Source: Charina bottae (lineage: Eukaryota > Chordata > Lepidosauria > Squamata > Charinaidae). From it: a stretch of DNA of 64,000 nucleotides. Numbering within the stretch: the stretch's first letter is position 1; each line of letters starts with the position of its first letter. The DNA lies in contig JALMGJ010000006.1 in assembly GCA_023362775.1 (NCBI GenBank), positions 53,373,501 to 53,437,500 on the forward strand, written 5' to 3'. A program made the translations under genes and the position numbers. Under the pieces are notes generated by a model that saw only the letters and a program-made list of their open reading frames with translations, had not been told where the DNA came from and did not search any database. Shown one piece after another: positions 10,207-22,098 of this stretch.

Positions 10207-10605
10207 AGATTTTATATTATTTATTTTATTATTAAGCTACCCAATTATCACAGCTCCGTGAATGATCTACAAATTAATTTAAAACATATAAAAGATAAAA
10301 TAATATGATAATAAATATAGCATTAAAATCGCAGTAAAAAAGTAACACTACTACAGTGAAGTTCTAGATACACCAAAATGCTTACTGAAATGTCTGGGAA
10401 AATGAGAAGGTATTGGCCTGATGTTGAAAGGATTATAGTACAGACTTTAGGCAAACCTCTCTGTGGAGGCCAATCCACCACTGGGACAACACCATCAAAG
10501 TATTTTCTCTTGTAGCCCCTGCCTTAAAGCTTGCGTAGATAGATATATGAGTGGACACTTCTCAGCCAGCTTAGCCCCACACCATTTAGAGCTACATAGA
10601 TTAAC

Positions 10606-10929
10606 AGGGGGCGCGATGGCTCAGCGGTTAAGATGCCAGACTTATCGATCGGAAGGTCGCACGTTCGGAGGTTCAAGACCCTAGCCCTGCGTGACGGAGT
10701 GAGCTCCCGCACTAGCCCCAGCTCTTGCCAACCTAGCAATTCGAAAGCATGCAAATGCAAGTCGATAAATAGGTACCACTTCGGTGGGATGGTAACAGCG
10801 TTCTGCATGCATCATGCCGGCCATATGACCACGGGAGCGTCTTTGGACAATGCTGGCTCTTCGGCTGAGATGAGCACCAGCCCCTAGAGTCAGACACGAC
10901 TGTGCGGGGGAACCTTTACCTTTTACTTT
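10606..10929 (+). mobile_element. Sauria SINE
   Basis: Complete copy: A box TGGCTCAGCGGT, B box GGTTCAAGACC, body CTTGCCAACCTAGCAATTCG, end AACCTTTACCTTTTAC. It is flanked by TAGATTAAC at 10597-10605 and 10930-10938. Confidence 0.9.
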
Positions 10930-10973
10930 TAGATTAACGGGTATTTTGAACTGGGGCATTTGAGGAAGAATTG

Positions 10974-10997
10974 GATGATGATGATGATGATGATGAT
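10974..10997. repeat. (GAT)n microsatellite
   Basis: Eight GAT units. Confidence 0.9.
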
Positions 10998-11171
10998 TTT
11001 GCAATGCCATTCTGTTTCAGTTGGGACCAGTGATATCAAAGATCAGAAAAACCAGTCATATAAAACAAACATGGTCAGTCAATATTATGTTCTGATTCTT
11101 GTACTTGATACTAAACTTACTTGATGTGATTCCAGATTAAATCAAAGCATACCACTTTGTAACATTATATA

Positions 11172-11175
11172 CTAC

Positions 11176-11206
<31 letters not shown>

Positions 11207-11410
11207 AAAAGATCTCAAATCAGTGTTGACTCTTAGAGACCACACAGATAGACCTCCTCTAGGATGACCTGTCCTCAACCTGGTCTCTTAGGTCTTTCAT
11301 TGATGCTTTCATTGCTGTTGTAATTGAGTCCATGCACCATGCTGTTGATCATCCTGTCCTTCTCTTTCCTTCCACTTTTCCCATTATGGACTTCTCAAGG
11401 GAGCTGGATA
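11172..11410 (-). mobile_element. RTE LINE 3' end with (AATC)n tail
   Basis: The minus-strand translation contains SLEKSIMGKVEGKRR, matching the RTE C-terminal box LEKTLMLGKTEGKRR. It is followed by ALKDLRDQVEDR-like residues and a 3' end phrase GTCTCTAAGAGTCAACACTGA. The element ends in an (AATC)n run, seen as (GATT)n at 11174-11205 on the + strand. Old and truncated. Confidence 0.6.
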
Positions 11411-11515
11411 TCAGCTAAGAAATGGGGCTTACAACACTCTTAAGTTTACTACATTTTTGCACTATCCGCATGATTGTGCTCAGATCATAGCTGGCACACT
11501 CCCCATCATCTATGT

Positions 11516-11805
11516 CAGAGCTTTCCAAACTTTTCATGTTGGTGACACACTTTTTAGACATGCATCATTTCGCGACACACTCTTACAGCAGGGCATCATT
11601 TCGCGACACACTCTTACAGCAGGGCACAAGGCAGGCACTAGGACCTGCGTGGAATCACAGCAGGTTTGGAGGCAGCAATACACAAGGCAGGCACTAGGAC
11701 CTGCGCGGAATCCTGGCAGGGCTCGGAGGCAGCAGCAGCCGCGACACACCCAGACACTGCAGCCGACACACTAACGTGTCCCGACACGCAGTTTGGAAAG
11801 CTCTT
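11516..11805 (+). mobile_element. Non-autonomous hAT element, family A
   Basis: CAGAGCTTTCCAAACTTTTC at the left and AGTTTGGAAAGCTCTT at the right, with the perfect 8-bp duplication ATCTATGT (11508-11515 and 11806-11813). It contains two GCAGGCACTAGGACCTGCG units against three in the 4140-4480 copy. Confidence 0.9.
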
Positions 11806-12482
11806 ATCTATGTAATATCCAATAATCTGAAACAGCTTCCTGATAAATGAGTCACCCTTCCAAGTCTTATGTAGGTTCACAGCCTGGTTGGAATAGGAGG
11901 ACACAAGCATTTGTGTAGCATACAGCCATACAAGGAGCTGTAACACAGTTTGATGTGAGCAATAACATTTGTTTCTCTCAAGAACATATGTGACCAAGTA
12001 CCTATTAATAACTACCAGTTATCTGAGAAAAAAATATCCTGATCTCAGTGTTCAGAAATCATTGGCAGTCAAGGAGAAGACTATCTGCATAACCAATATA
12101 TATGGCCATGGTAAATCCTAATGTTGTACATGCTTTGGGAATTGTTCAGAAGTGCTTTGGTCGTTGTGTAAGTGCAAGAAGAGCACTTATCTGCTATTTT
12201 TTTAAAAACAGCCTGATGTTTTCCAGTCTGAAAAAAAAGATGCTGCTGCTTTTAAGAGTCATATTAATTTTAATTAGTTGATTCCTTAAAGAAGATACAC
12301 CTTCTTTAAGGGTCATGTGAAAGCTTTAATTAAGAACACATTTATTAAATGGCAATAGAGATTCTAGTGAAAGTCTAAACCTTTTTCTGAACTATTTTTG
12401 AAGCATGAATACCTGTATCAATTAATGCTAGAAAGAACACAGCCAGTATGTTTTTTTTCCTGGCAGCATAGAATCATTGGTC

Positions 12483-12573
12483 AATGTTTTACTGTAAACC
12501 GCCCAGGGTCCCCCGATAGGGGAGATGGGCGGTAATATAAATTTAATAAAATAAATAAAAATAAATAAATAAA
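12483..12573 (+). mobile_element. CR1/L3 LINE 3' end
   Basis: It carries the 3'-terminal hairpin CCGCCCAGGGTCCCC..GGGGAGATGGGCGG, then AATATAAAT and an (AAAT)n-like tail. The same terminus ends the large LINE at 62747-64000. Confidence 0.8.
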
Positions 12574-13674
12574 CTTAGTTTATTTACAGCTCTGAAAGCT
12601 CTTCCATGATAAAAGGGAGAAAGTAGAAAGGGAGGATCATGCTCCTTCATTCAAAATACTCCACCACCAGTGAGGCTTCCATGTTCCTTGAAGAAATAAG
12701 AAACTGCAGCTTTCATGAGAAATCACACAATTATTATTATCATGGAAACAAGAGGGAGACATAAGCAAGTTCAAGGAACCCAAGGTTTATGGAAGTACAA
12801 AAATGAATAAATAAAAAACAAGCAACTTTTAGAATCATATATCCCAGTTTTAAATTTGTCTAGGAAAGAGGATTACATGCAAAACTTTGTTCAACTTAAT
12901 TAAAGGTCCACTTTTTTTAATATATTGGCCAATCTATTGATGTCTGAATGAGAGCATCTTGTATGCATACTGTATAATTGCCAATGATGTACCCCTACAG
13001 GTACACACATACTACATATTGCTGCATTGTAAATCAAATGGAGAGGGAAACAAGATTGTAGCAAATGTAGTATAACAAAATAAAACCTATCAGACGATGG
13101 ACAAGAAAGCTGTTGGGAGCTGCAAACATAGCAATAGAAAGGATGCCTGTTCTGTTTACTAACTACAGAAAATATGTTAGCTATGCCATTAATCTGTCGC
13201 TAGTCGTTCAAGTCAGTGCAACCATATGATTTACCTGACAGTTTGCTTTTTTCTTCCAGCAAATATTCTTGGCAGTATTGCAAAGATGCATTAGCATAAA
13301 ACACCACTGCCATTTTTGGTGATATTAACAGCTGCATTGTTTTCAAAGCTTGAATAAGCAGTAAGTTCTCAAGGAAATAATGGAAACATGAATTCAGACC
13401 AGCAGTTAAAACCATCAGAAGGACAGTTCTTTGAATAACAGAGTTTAGAAAACATGTCATTAAAAGACAGGCTGAAAGTGCAAAATTGTGTTAAATGAAA
13501 AAGATAAAGGAGGAGTTACCAACAGTCTTTTAGAAGCGGTGTTTTTCATTTGAAGTTTCTTACTTGGATGATGATGATGATTTATTAAATTTCTATGCCA
13601 TCCAACTCCCAGCAACTCTACCTCTTTTATTTCTTCCATGTGATTGTGTATAGGACTTTAGATTAATAGTCGGT

Positions 13675-13675
<1 letters not shown>

Positions 13676-13705
<30 letters not shown>

Positions 13706-13930
13706 TTAATTATTTAAATTTATATGACTGCCCATCTCCCCCAAACGGGGGACTCTGGGCGGCTTACTATAAAAATTATGATTAAAATATAAGTATAAAA
13801 TTACAAATTTTTAACATGATATAAATAAATATAAAATCCAATCTGGCGGATCGATCTCGAACAATGGGGAGGGCATTATGGTACTAACCACCCCCAGGAG
13901 GAGCCATTACCTTTCCCCTCCCAAATATTG
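13676..13930 (-). mobile_element. CR1/L3 LINE 3' end
   Basis: A (TTTA)n run at 13676-13705 leads into GACTGCCCATCTCCCCC..GGGGGACTCTGGGCGG, the complement of the LINE 3' hairpin. It continues into sequence paralleling 62770-62960 (CCACCCCCAGGAGGA near 13888). Confidence 0.8.
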
Positions 13931-14526
13931 CCTTTGAATGTGCTCTCTCTTAACTCTCATTATTGTTTTGTTTTATATATTTATAGAGTAATTATAACAT
14001 TACTCTATAAATTTCATTTGAAGTATCATTCATGATTCTCTCGCTGCTATCCTCACCCTATCCTCAGTTATCCTTATGAAAACTATTCCGTGTGTGTGTG
14101 TGTGCAAAATCAGCACCTGTAACTCCAGATCTGGGAAATTCATTTAAAGAACCCCAAAACTTTCTCCCTGGATTTAGGCCTCAGGTTTTCAGCTGTAGGA
14201 AAGCAAAATGGCAGCCAGCCTGGATACGCAGGGGGTGGGAGACAGGGGTAGGTGAATCATCCAGAAAGGCCTTATCTGTCAAGCCACAAACAGGCTGGCC
14301 TGTTTGCATGTGTGGAAACAGCATGCTATGACCTGCTTGATCAATGTTTCTACAGATGCCCATCATGACAACTCTGTCAGGTAATTTACCTACACATACA
14401 TGAAAGCCCCATAAAATATACAGTATATGGAAGTGTATTTCTATTCACTATAGTCTAAGATGAAAAGTTTGTTTTAAATTATTATTATATGAAGTATAAT
14501 TATTAATTTACATTAATTATTAATTC

Positions 14527-14752
14527 CAAGAGAGCTAGTTTGGTGTAGTGGTTAAGGCATTGGGCTAGAAACCAGGAGACCGTGAGTTCTAGTCCTGTCT
14601 TAGGTGCAAAGCCAGCTGGGTGACCTTGGGCCAGTCACTTTCTCTCAGCCCTAGGAAGGAGGCAATGGCAAACCACTTCTGAAAAAAATTTGCCAAGAAA
14701 ACTGCAGGGACTTGTCCAGGCAGTCTCCAAGAATTGGACACTACTGAATGGA
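14527..14752 (+). mobile_element. tRNA-type SINE with RTE-like tail
   Basis: A-box-like TTTGGTGTAGTGGTTAAGG, B-box-like GAGTTCTAGTCC, GGGTGACCTTGGGCCAGTCA, then TTTGCCAAGAAAACTGCAGG and an A-rich end. Same family as 6385-6606. Confidence 0.8.
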
Positions 14753-14942
14753 TAAAAAAAAACAATTCTAAATTGTAATATATTAAATTGTAATTATATA
14801 AATATTGTTTTTACTTGTTGATAGTTTAGTACTAAACTTTTAACGTTTGGTCTTTTCACATGGTAGAAAACTTTTTCCTTTAATTTTCTCTTTATGTTGT
14901 TCTTACAACTAGTATTACAGCACCTCTGTTATTGTTATTTAA

Positions 14943-15011
14943 AATATTGCTACTAACAAAGAAACAGTAACTGCAGTAATATTGCTACTAACAAAGAAAC
15001 AGTAACTGCAG
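14943..15011. repeat. 35-bp perfect tandem duplication
   Basis: The unit AATATTGCTACTAACAAAGA.. (35 bp) at 14943-14977 is repeated at 14978-15011 without a mismatch, so the duplication is recent. Confidence 0.9.
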
Positions 15012-16600
15012 ATACTAAAAATAGATGTCGCCTTTTCCAGGAACAGGAAATAATATTAAGAAGCAATTAGTAAAGGCTCCTCAGGAGAGCATTAATAGCT
15101 CTTTATCAATAATTATATTATGGGGTTCAATGGGAACAAAAGAAAGGAGGTTAAAAACTGTATGCATGGAACTTTTAATCAAAACTGCAGGGGTCTTGGC
15201 CATATGAAAAGGAATTGCTAGATTTAAAAATGCTACAGATTGCTAAACTGTAGGACCACTTTCATCCTTCCTGATATGAATCAGCCTGATAACTCCCCTT
15301 CAGAGAATAAAGAGGCTCAGGAGGAATGGTTTATCTGATCTGACAACAGCTGAAGACATTTCCAACAGTCCTGTTGATGTGAGGAAAACATTGGAATGCT
15401 CCCAAGTCTGCAAAGAAGAAGATGTACTGTATGTATGCTGAAAACCAGTCACACTGTAGCCTCCCTGTTCAGCTTAGAGAAAAACTGAATCAAACTTCTT
15501 GAAGACATTTGAACAAGCTAGAATGGAAGAAAGATAGAACGAACTCTGAAGATTGCATCTCATCAAAACTCAGCCAAGTGAGTTAACTTGAGTCATATAT
15601 TTGATTCAATTATTTTGGGTTCCTCGCACTTGGAATTTTAGACTGCTCTTCAACTCGCTCTCTGAATTCCCGTTTCTTGATCTCAGTTTATTGTTTTGCT
15701 GATTTGACTGCTCTGTTTGCAAGACCTCTTGCTTTGATCCCTCCCTAATTATAGATGGTCATGACCACAAACCCTGCTAGAGACCATCAGCCTCAGGCAG
15801 GATCATTCTTTTTCTAGATGACTGTCGGTAGGCAGTAGAGCAGTGATAAAGCCTCAAATGTGGAAACAATCTCAATTGAGCAATTCAATTCGTATTTTTA
15901 TGACAGCATTAGTTTGGGCAGCAATGTTCCATTAGGCAGAGAATGGGGGAAGAGCAGCTGCAGCTACCATTGCCTTATCTCTTGCTGTGGCAGTACACTA
16001 TGATCTCTGCTCTTCCATGACTCCAGGTAAGGCACCAGTAGCCATGACCGGTTCACATCTCACTGTTTGTAATACAAGTGCATTGTAAACCAGTCATGTC
16101 AAAAAATCTCAAGCCGTCACAAATTACTGTGAAATGATCTGCGGTATCATGAAGAAAATCCTCCGATCCATATAGTAAGCTGCTGAACACAAACATCAAG
16201 AAATTCCCAGCATCTTTTGGCACTGAACATTAGTGAAAATGTTGAAAAACAAACTGAAACCAAATGAAATCTAAAGTCACATATTTGCTGAGAAAATAAT
16301 AGGGTTCTGAAACTCTAAACAGCATTTTAATGAAGTCACTTTGCTTTGTTAGAGCAAACATAAACAGACACAGCTGCCTTGCCCAACCTGATGCTTTCCA
16401 GTTGTGGTGGGATTTTCATTTACTAGAAAAAAATCTATACTGCTCCAACTTAATGACTCTGGGTAGTCTACAGAATAATACCAACGTAAGAAATCTACCA
16501 ATATATACAGTATCAACAATCCTTGAACAATTAAAAAAAATAAGGTGGTGAGACCTTCATTTCTCCTACATATAAATGTTGTCAAAAGCCTGTTTAAAAG
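15012..16600. other. No gene recognised
   Basis: Moderately GC-poor intergenic sequence. Short frames lack known motifs. No repeat assigned. Confidence 0.4.
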
Positions 16601-16629
16601 GGAAAGTTTTGAGTAGTTTTATAAGCTAA

Positions 16630-17650
16630 GAACGAGGGGTCCGAAAACATGTCAAATTGCAGTGTATTTCATAGTATTGGGACTACTACGGAGAAGGCCT
16701 GAGTTCTGGCCTCTTACTTCTAATGGGGAAGTTGGACCTTAGCATGGATATGCCAGACCAACGTTATTTCATTCCATTCCTGAGTGGATAATTTCCTGAG
16801 CAGATTGTAGGGATGCCGTAGACAGTTTGACTTTAGAAAAGCATTTGACAAAATACTCAACAATCTGTTAGAAAGCTAAAATACGGGCTGGATGGTATGT
16901 CTGTTAAGTGGATTCACACCTGGCTTGAAAGTCATAATCAAAGTGTAGATCAAGTTTTCATTGTCAAAATGGAGCAAGGTTTCAAATGCAATATTACAGG
17001 ATTCAGTTCTGGGCCCTGTGTTCTTTAATGAATGAATTATTTCATTAATAACTTGGATGAAGAAGTGGAGGAAATGCTTATGGTATTTGTAAATGATACA
17101 AAGCTGGCAATAGTCTAACTCTGTTTTCTAACATTTTATTACACTAGAAGATAGAAATAAGATTCAAAAGGATCTTAATAAATTAGGGAAATGTGGTACA
17201 AATAATAGAATAAAAATTAATAAAAATAAAAGTTTTTCAATTAGAAAAAATAAATGCACAATAAAAAGGTGGGGGATGACTGGGGTTGGTAATATTATAT
17301 ATTAACAAGATTTTGAAATGGTAGCTGATCACAAGCGGAATATGAGTCAGTAGTAACACAAGCCACACACACACAAAAAATGCAATTTTAGACTTCATTA
17401 ATAGAAATGTGGTTTGCAAATCATGGGAAATAATTGTTCTTCTATATTTTGTATTGGTCAGATTCTACCTCAAGTACTATATCCAGTTCTGGGCAATACT
17501 TTTTAAGACAGATTCAAAGAAATGAAATAGGTTCAGAGTAGAGAAAGGAAGATGATCAGGAGAATGGAAACTAATTTTATGAGAATCTGAGGGAATCTGG
17601 AGAAAAGGTGTTTGGAAGCTAGCATTTTTCAAGTATCTGAAAAGGTGTCA
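16630..17650 (+). mobile_element. CR1-type LINE fragment
   Basis: Scattered reading-frame pieces follow the CR1 reverse transcriptase: KAFDKILNN near 16840, GPVFFNE..NNLDEEVEEML near 17010-17080, then FVNDTKLA (decayed FADDTKLG) and YLKYYIQFWA (CR1 LEYCVQFWAP) near 17465. The piece before it (about 16660-16800) resembles an L3/CR1 3' region. Many stops and shifts, so ancient. Confidence 0.7.
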
Positions 17651-18476
17651 TGCAGAAGAAAGTCAAGTGAAATGAGACATTTGACAATACAGAAAAAAAC
17701 TTCATGAGAAGAGTGACCTCTTTGATGAAATGAATCTTTGTTCTTTAAGAACAAATACAAATTACTTTTCCACTTATGGATAGTTTAGTATTCCTGTTCA
17801 AAGATCTGTCAAAAATAATTATTGAGGTGGAGATGGAGAAGCTCATAACTGTTATCATTGAGTTATGTGTGTGGTTATTTTCCTTAACAGATTAGAAATA
17901 AAACATTATTTTGTCATTAAATTGACTAAGTCTTAAAAAATTAAGTGATGTTTATTTGCTGTATAATACTTCTTTTCCTTCTTTCTGGTTATAGCATCCA
18001 TATTCAGGGAAGTTCCATAAACTCAGTGGTCCAATAATGCATACAGGCAAAAGAAAGAGCTCTTAAATGGAATGGAAATTCTAAGTGATCTTTTTCAGAT
18101 TCATTGAGGTCATTTGCTTGTCTTGACTAAGATTGAATGGATGGCTGATAAAGCTGCAGAAGAATGAAAGAAAGTATGATATTGCCTTATATCGAATTGC
18201 TTCATCAGACTACCTAATCTGGTTTTGTCTAGCATCTGGCAATGCTTTAATAAGTCTTGCTATCTGTTATCGCTATTGGAAATATTAAATATTATGCACA
18301 TTCTAAGTGTACTCTGCCATTGACAGCACAATTTTTTATTTTATTAATTTAGCATATTTATATAGCCAAACAAAACATGTGACTTTCTGAAATCCACGAA
18401 TTCAGAAAGATCAGGTTATCTAACACTATAGGCTACTACTCTGTGTCACTTAGGCACATCAGCTGAGGGACCAGAG

Positions 18477-19024
18477 CAGGGTCCTCAAACTCTTCAGCTC
18501 ATCGACCCCTTCATGAAGTTTCAGATAGTTCATTGAGCCCCCCAAATTTATTATATGAAAATAATTTAATAAATACTACTTTAACTAATAAGGGGCGTGG
18601 TGGCTCAGTGGGTAAGACGCCAGGCTTGTCGATCGGAAGATCGCATGTTCGGAGGTTCGAATCCTTAGCCCCACGTGATGGAGTGATCTCCCGCACTCGC
18701 CCCAGCTCTTGCCAACCTAGCAATTCGAAAGCATGCAAATGCAAGTAGATAAATAGGTACCACTTCGGTGGGAAGGTAACAGCGTTCCGCGCGCGTCATG
18801 CGGCCACATGACCGTGGAAGCGTCTTCGGACAACGCTGGCTCTTCGGCTAACAAACGGAGATGAGCACCTGCCCCTAGAGTCGGACACGACTGCACAGAT
18901 GTGCAGGGGGAACCTTTACCTTTACCTAGTTTAACTAATAGTACTATGAAAAATAACAACAACTATAATGGATAGTCCCATTGACCCTAGGGGGGATTGG
19001 TTCTGACCACTTTGGGGAACCCTG
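18477..19024. mobile_element. hAT-like element split by a Sauria SINE
   Basis: The left end CAGGGTCCTCAAACTCTT and right end GACCACTTTGGGGAACCCTG are inverted. The 8-bp flanks are GACCAGAG and GACTAGGG (6 of 8). Both halves carry GACCC boxes. A Sauria SINE occupies 18591-18929. Confidence 0.6.
18591..18929 (+). mobile_element. Sauria SINE
   Basis: Complete copy with A box TGGCTCAGTGGG, B box GGTTCGAATCC and end AACCTTTACCTTTACC. Perfect 11-bp duplication TTTAACTAATA at 18580-18590 and 18930-18940. Confidence 0.95.
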
Positions 19025-19767
19025 GACTAGGGAAACTGAAACTACTATGCCCACAGAGAGTTAATTATTATAATAATTTGTTCCTTTGAGGATTTTAACT
19101 TCTTAATACAAAAATGACATGAAATTGGCACAGGAAATATTCTAGATACAATATTTATATCTTATATGTCTCATGCATCTAAATGAAACTGAATTCTTTC
19201 TGTGAGAATATCTATTTCCATTGTTAATTTTGGTAATGAGCTCAGTTATGATTCATTTTAATGATTTTTAAAAGTTTGGATAGCATGATTAAGGCAATAT
19301 GTTATATTGTATAGATGCTGCCTCATGAAAAGCAACACTTTTGAAATATATAGAGCATTTATTTCATTAAATAAATAACAGCATCTGAGATTCTCGTTGG
19401 ACTGCACCATTTTTATCTGAGGACAGGAACACATTTTGGATTACCCTGTTACTTCCTACGTTAAAGGATGCAGAGAATAACTACATTTTTTGATAGGTGA
19501 ACATGCAGGTGTGATTAGGATCACTTTCTGTCATTGTAGTTTTTCAAGGCAATTTTTTTCAGCAGTTAATTTCCTTTTAATTAAATATTAAATATTTAAT
19601 ATTTAATATATTGTCTCTTAATAAACACTTATTCAAATAAAATAAAAGTTTTTCTCTCCTAAATTGTGCTCTTTGAACAATTAATACCCACAAGGCAAAT
19701 ATTTCCTACTAAAACACAACATGGAATTGTTAACTTCCTAGGATCTTCCTCATGTGAAAGAGTAGAC

Positions 19768-20029
19768 CAGGGCTTTCCAAAGTTTTTCCCGCGGCGACAC
19801 ACCAACCGGCGTTGGTGTGTCGCTGCGGGAAAACCCGGAAGTGCGGCAGCGCGCAAAAACCCGGAAGCGCTGCTGCTGCTTTCGGGTTTTGCGTGCTGCA
19901 GTTGGTGTGTTGCCGCGGGAAAACCCGGAAGCGCTGATGATGATCAGCGCTTCCGGGTTGTGTGGCGACACACCAGACTGTGTGTGGCGACACACTTTTG
20001 TGTGACGACACACAGTTTGGAAAGCTCTG
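19768..20029 (+). mobile_element. Non-autonomous hAT element, family B
   Basis: CAGGGCTTTCCAAAG..GTTTGGAAAGCTCTG with perfect 8-bp duplication GAGTAGAC (19760-19767 and 20030-20037). Closely similar to 7668-7945 but with one GATGATGATCAGCGCT unit instead of two. Confidence 0.95.
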
Positions 20030-20304
20030 GAGTAGACATTTTCAGTGTGAAAACAAGTGAAGCAGAAATTCAGTAAGGTTGCTTTCTACTTTAGAGGGAA
20101 AAAAAACAGTCGATCTGGTTAGTGAAGAAATTAGTATAAGGAGGAGTTACCACACACATACTCAGTGAAAGTGATGCTGCTAATTAGTTTGGATGGTTTT
20201 ATAGAGCTGGGAGGGGACTTTATGTTAGCACAACTCTTGATCTTCTTCACATCCCACTGTTTTCCCGTGTTCTTCAGCTGCTTGTACATTTTGGTATGTC
20301 AGAG

Positions 20305-20410
20305 CAGCGTTTCTCAACCTTGGCAACTTTAAGATAGGTGGACTTCAATTCCCAGAATTCTGGGAGTTGAAGTCCACCTATCATAAAGTTGCCAAGGTTG
20401 AGAAATGCTG
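20305..20410. mobile_element. Palindromic hAT MITE
   Basis: CAGCGTTTCTCAACCTTGGC at the left and its complement GCCAAGGTTGAGAAATGCTG at the right; the whole 106 bp can fold back. Perfect 8-bp duplication TGTCAGAG (20297-20304 and 20411-20418). Related copies lie at 21504-21587, 58011-58072 and 60937-61066. Confidence 0.9.
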
Positions 20411-20503
20411 TGTCAGAGAGACCCCTCCATCCACCTGCCTGATTTTAAAAAAGATGTATGCTGAACATCTGCAGTTTTGCTTTTAAATATATTTTAATCA
20501 TAG

Positions 20504-20841
20504 GGGGCGTGGTGGCTCAGCGGGTAAAACGCCAGGCTTGTTGATCGGAAGATCACAAGTTCGGAGGTTCAAATCCCTAGCCCTGCATGCGGAGTGAGCT
20601 CCCGCACTAGCTCCAGCTCTTGCCAACCTAGCAATTTGAAAGCATGCAAATGCAAGTAGATGAATAGGTACCACTTTGGTGGGTAGGTAACAGCGTTCCG
20701 CATGTGTCATACCGGCCACGTGACCATGGAAGCGTCTTTGGACAACGCTGGCTCTTCGGCTAACAAACGGAGATGAGCACCAGCCCCTAGAGTCGGACAC
20801 GACTGCACAAATGTGCGGGGGGAACCTTTACCTGTACTTAT
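20504..20841 (+). mobile_element. Sauria SINE
   Basis: A box TGGCTCAGCGGG, B box GGTTCAAATCC, end GGAACCTTTACCTG. Flanked by ATTTTAATCATAG and ATTTCAATCATAG (12 of 13). Confidence 0.9.
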
Positions 20842-21503
20842 ATTTCAATCATAGAATATCATGACTGTTGGAGAGCAGAGTTTGTTTTTGTTGCCATCCA
20901 GTTTCTATTTTGTGATATGAAAAGTTTATACTGTACATAGTTTATAGAAGACAGAAGGAGATGAGGATCTCGACAATTGTTTTAGAAGAAAGAGCAATGT
21001 TATGAGCAACACAAACCCCACTGGGCTCAGCATGATCAGGTGTCACCTCTAGGGATTTTTTTATAACTACTTGGGGGGTGTAGCTGAGATGCTAAATTTG
21101 CTTGCAATGACCCCTTGTTGCAAGCATCTCAAGTACTGTATTAACTTGCACATCAGTTACAAGACATAGTTGGTAAGCACATTGCCTTTTGTCACAGTTT
21201 TTCAGAAAAGGCAGAGCCTTGCACAAAGAAGGTTCCGGGCTCAGGCTGTGGAATCTCCAGACAGACAGGAAAGGGGCACCTGAAACAGGTGTTGCCATGT
21301 TGGCAGTATTGACTGGGCTGGATCATCAGCAGTCGGATTCACTAGTGAGCTGGATGGACCAAGGAACTGTCAATGGGACAACGCCCTGTGTTCCTTTGTT
21401 CATGTTTTGTGTGCCAAACCCACCAATCAGTGGGTTTGGCAAATCAGGTGTCCAGGCAAATCAGTGCAAGCAATCAGGGAAACGTGAACCGCTTTGGCTA
21501 GAC

Positions 21504-21587
21504 CAGTGTTTCTTAACCTTGGCAACTTGAAGAGGTGTGGATTCAGAATTCTGGGAGTTGAAGTCCACCCATGGTTGAGAAACACTG
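21504..21587. mobile_element. Palindromic hAT MITE in AVPR1A 5' flank
   Basis: CAGTGTTTCTTAACCTTGGC at the left and GGTTGAGAAACACTG at the right, with 8-bp flanks GGCTAGAC and GGCTAGAG (7 of 8). It is an 84-bp, internally shortened copy ending 511 bases upstream of the AVPR1A start codon, at the edge of the GC-rich block. Confidence 0.85.
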
Positions 21588-21595
21588 GGCTAGAG

Positions 21596-22098
21596 TGTAA
21601 ATCTGTTGGCGAAGAGTCTCGACGGCACAGCGGGAAGGGCTTGTTTGAGAGAACCAGAAGGGGGCTGGAATGTGGAAAGTCCCGGCCGAGGTGGGAGCCA
21701 CTAGGGAGAGCAAGGGGAGGGTTCATTCCAAAGGAGCTTGGAGGAAAAACGAATCGAAGAGCCGAAAAGCAGAAGAGCGCCGGGGCGCAGTTTAGGCGCA
21801 GGAGCGAAGCCGGGAGCGCGCGGGATGTAGGGGAGAGAGGAAAGGAGGCAAGGCGTAGAGAGAATTGCTCTGGTTAATTCCAGGCGTAGAAAGCCGGGAA
21901 GGGCACTAAAGAAAGACTCACTCTGATCTTTCCTATCCCTCCGGCTACCTTTCCCTGGTAAGCAACCGGTGCCCAAGAGCAGCGCTGTAGCTCAGCAAGG
22001 AAAAGGGGCGCATCGATTTCCGCCAGGCGCGAGGAGGAGTTTACTGAAAAGTAAAGGCGGGAAAGCGCACGGAGAGAACTCAGAAGCAAAGGAGCGCC
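21596..22098 (+). promoter_or_regulatory. AVPR1A: GC-rich 5' flank / 5' UTR of AVPR1A
   Basis: Base composition changes here from AT-rich to GC-rich with many CpGs, and stays so through exon 1 (about 21600-23090), as in a CpG island. No TATA box is evident. The transcription start cannot be placed from sequence alone, so how much of this block is 5' UTR is unknown. Confidence 0.5.

Noticed and set aside
10606..10700. Possible tRNA gene from A and B boxes
   Set aside because: The boxes belong to the Sauria SINE head; the same sequence recurs in seven SINE copies and lacks a sound cloverleaf.
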